From contig NZ_JAUZQD010000008.1 of the NCBI RefSeq assembly GCF_030709675.1, positions 1-64,000 of the forward strand: a DNA stretch of 64,000 bases, given 5' to 3'. Each line of letters starts with the position of its first letter. Within the stretch, counting starts at the first letter, position 1. The notes beneath the pieces were generated by a model, which saw only the letters and a list, made by a program, of their open reading frames with translations, was not told the origin of the DNA and did no database searches. Below, in pieces: positions 62,663 through 64,000 of this stretch. The stretch comes from Symbioplanes lichenis (lineage in GTDB: Bacteria > Actinomycetota > Actinomycetes > Mycobacteriales > Micromonosporaceae). A program made the translations under genes and the position numbers.

Positions 62663-64000
62663 AGGCAATTCAGCACTACCTCGGTCTGGGGCGCCACCTG
62701 GCTGTTGCCGCCCGGGTTCTGCTGGAACACGTTGCCGTTCTGGTTGAACTGGAGGCGCACCCGCAGGTTCATGCCCTGCAGCGTCTGGGCCGCCTGCTGG
62801 CAGTTCTGCCCGGTGAGGTCGGGCACGGTGACGAATGGCGGGCCCTTGCTGACCTCGAGCTTGATCTCGGTGTCCTTCTCGACGCCGGTGCCCGGAGCGG
62901 GCGTCTGGCCCAGCACCGTGCCGGCCGGCTCGTCGCTGTCCTTGACCTGCTCGACCACCTGGAGGCCTTGGCCCTGCAGCTCGGCGCGGGCGTCGTTGAT
63001 GTTCTTGCCCTTGACGTCGGGCACGCTGATCGGCGCCTTGCCCTTGCTCAGCACGACGGTGACGGTGTCGCCCGGCTTCGCCTCCGTGCCCGCCTTGGGG
63101 TCGGTGGAGATGACGGCGCCCTCGGCCACGTCGTCGCTGTATTTCGGGGTGCCCTCCTTGTAGACCAGCTTGGCGCCCTCGATGTCGCCCTTGGCCAGGG
63201 CCTTTTCCTTCTCGATGACGTCGGGCACGGGGTAGCGCTCCGGGCCCAGCGAGAGGATCAGCGTGATCGTGCCGCCCTTGGCGATCTTCTCCTCGGCCGG
63301 CGGCTGCTGCTCCAGCACGACGTCCTTGGGGACCTCTTCGCTGTAGCGGCCCTGCCCGAGCACGATGCCGAAGCCCTGGGCCTTGGCGGTCTGCTCGGCC
63401 AGCGTCTGGGTGGCGTTGACCAGCTGCGGCGCCTTGGTGAAGCGCCCGGCGGTGAGCCACCAGGTGCTGCCGGCGATCGTGAGGACCATGGCCGCGATCG
63501 CCGCGATGATCAGGATGCGGCGCCGGTCGCCGAAGCGGCCGGTGGGCTCGGGCGGCTCGGGCTCGGCGTAGCGCCGGGCGCCGGCCGCGCGGCGGCCGCC
63601 ACCCTGGTCGGGCAGGCGGGCCCAGGACGGCCGGTTGCCGCCGGCCGCGGGGAAGGTCGAGGTGACCTGGGGTACGAGCGCCGTGGCGTCGGCCGCCGGC
63701 GGGCGCGCGGGCACCTGGCGCAGCAGGGCCGTCTCGACGTTCGCCGCGCCGAGGTCGTCCCGGACCACCTGCACCTCGGCGAGCAGCGCGCCCGCGTCGG
63801 TGGGGCGGGCGCCGGGGTCGCGGCGGGTGGCCCGGGCGACCAGGTCGTCGAGCGCCGTGGGCAGGCCGCGGACGATGCTGGAGGGCGCGGGCACGTCGTT
63901 GTCGACGTGGCGCCAGGCGATGTCGACCGGCTCGCCGCCGTCGTAGGGCACCCGGCCGGTCAGCATCTCGAAGAGCACGATGCCGGCCGAGTAGACGTCG
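62659..64000 (-). CDS. pknL: PASTA-domain Ser/Thr protein kinase, C-terminal part (runs off the window)
   Basis: The 5' end lies beyond position 64000. The visible part begins in the kinase C-lobe (DVYSAGIVLFEMLTGRVPYDG), then a Pro-rich juxtamembrane segment, one membrane helix (LIIAAIAAMVLTIAGSTWWL) and four extracellular PASTA repeats (segments starting near APQLVNAT, PVPDVIEK, SVPDVKGK and TVPDLTGQ) that bind muropeptides in related kinases. Synteny with aroG suggests a PknL relative, but M. tuberculosis PknL lacks PASTA domains as I recall, so the symbol is tentative. It is coupled to nfo. Confidence 0.88.
   Translation of the reverse strand, partial: DVYSAGIVLFEMLTGRVPYDGGEPVDIAWRHVDNDVPAPSSIVRGLPTALDDLVARATRRDPGARPTDAGALLAEVQVVRDDLGAANVETALLRQVPARPPAADATALVPQVTSTFPAAGGNRPSWARLPDQGGGRRAAGARRYAEPEPPEPTGRFGDRRRILIIAAIAAMVLTIAGSTWWLTAGRFTKAPQLVNATQTLAEQTAKAQGFGIVLGQGRYSEEVPKDVVLEQQPPAEEKIAKGGTITLILSLGPERYPVPDVIEKEKALAKGDIEGAKLVYKEGTPKYSDDVAEGAVISTDPKAGTEAKPGDTVTVVLSKGKAPISVPDVKGKNINDARAELQGQGLQVVEQVKDSDEPAGTVLGQTPAPGTGVEKDTEIKLEVSKGPPFVTVPDLTGQNCQQAAQTLQGMNLRVRLQFNQNGNVFQQNPGGNSQVAPQTEVVLNCL

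Overview
The window is chromosomal DNA from a high-GC Gram-positive actinomycete. Third codon positions are almost all G or C, GTG and TTG starts are common, and the core gene order follows the actinobacterial aa3 oxidase/bc1 neighbourhood. From memory, and not checked by search, much of it parallels the Mycobacterium tuberculosis Rv2176-Rv2205c region: glycerate kinase, HesB/ErpA, AdoK, CtaC, CtaF, TrpD, CtaE, QcrCAB, the exonuclease/UvrC fusion, PimB', an SRPBCC protein, the Rv2179c exoribonuclease, AroG and a PknL-type kinase. Gene content and protein style suggest Micromonosporaceae (Actinoplanes-like), which is an inference.

Layout. 0-8.4 kb: murA, nadA, a glycerate kinase, erpA, an adenosine-kinase-like PfkB kinase, a small P-loop kinase and a coupled cysteine desulfurase-TusA pair. 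8.4-17.6 kb: respiratory block with ctaC-ctaF, ctaG, ctaE-qcrCAB, interrupted by trpD, a zinc-ribbon protein and a receiver-like protein; ctaD is absent. 17.6-25 kb: Lrp-like sensor, sugar nucleotidyltransferase, NUDIX hydrolase, short RSH enzyme, DnaQ/GIY-YIG fusion and NYN-domain protein. 25-33 kb: M48 protease, PimB-like mannosyltransferase, ABC half-transporter, thioredoxin and a NarL-type two-component system. 33-46 kb: SRPBCC protein, ROK glucokinase, EEP nuclease, FMO-hydrolase-acetyltransferase operon, otsA, ATP-grasp/DUF2087 pair, methyltransferase, exoribonuclease-AraC-VOC operon and a phosphotransferase. 46-53.5 kb: Crp/Fnr regulator, flavin-type oxidoreductase, pfkA, proC, a GMC oxidoreductase broken by one amber codon with its IclR regulator, and glutathione peroxidase-DUF429. 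53.5-64 kb: secreted chitinase, aroG-ltaE, MerR and LacI regulators, cupin, a Pro/Ala-rich repeat protein, nfo, and a PASTA-type Ser/Thr kinase that runs off the right edge.

Functional groups. CtaC/E/F with QcrCAB are parts of the fused bc1-aa3 supercomplex, with CtaG for copper insertion. ErpA, cysteine desulfurase and TusA serve sulfur trafficking, and ErpA could supply the Rieske protein and NadA. GlkA-type ROK kinase, PfkA and OtsA are central sugar metabolism. PimB' is envelope lipid synthesis.

The most unusual signal is not a gene. At least seven gene ends carry short tandem repeats (15-46 bp units) that start in the last codons or just after the stop, and in several cases every unit repeats the stop codon. 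Other leads are a GMC oxidoreductase split by a TAG at a conserved Trp position, an alpha/beta hydrolase with Gly at the nucleophile position, a 14-bp perfect inverted repeat abutting a Shine-Dalgarno sequence, two short candidate genes with actinomycete-like codon use, and a set of leaderless promoters of the form TANNNT plus 6-7 nt plus start codon.
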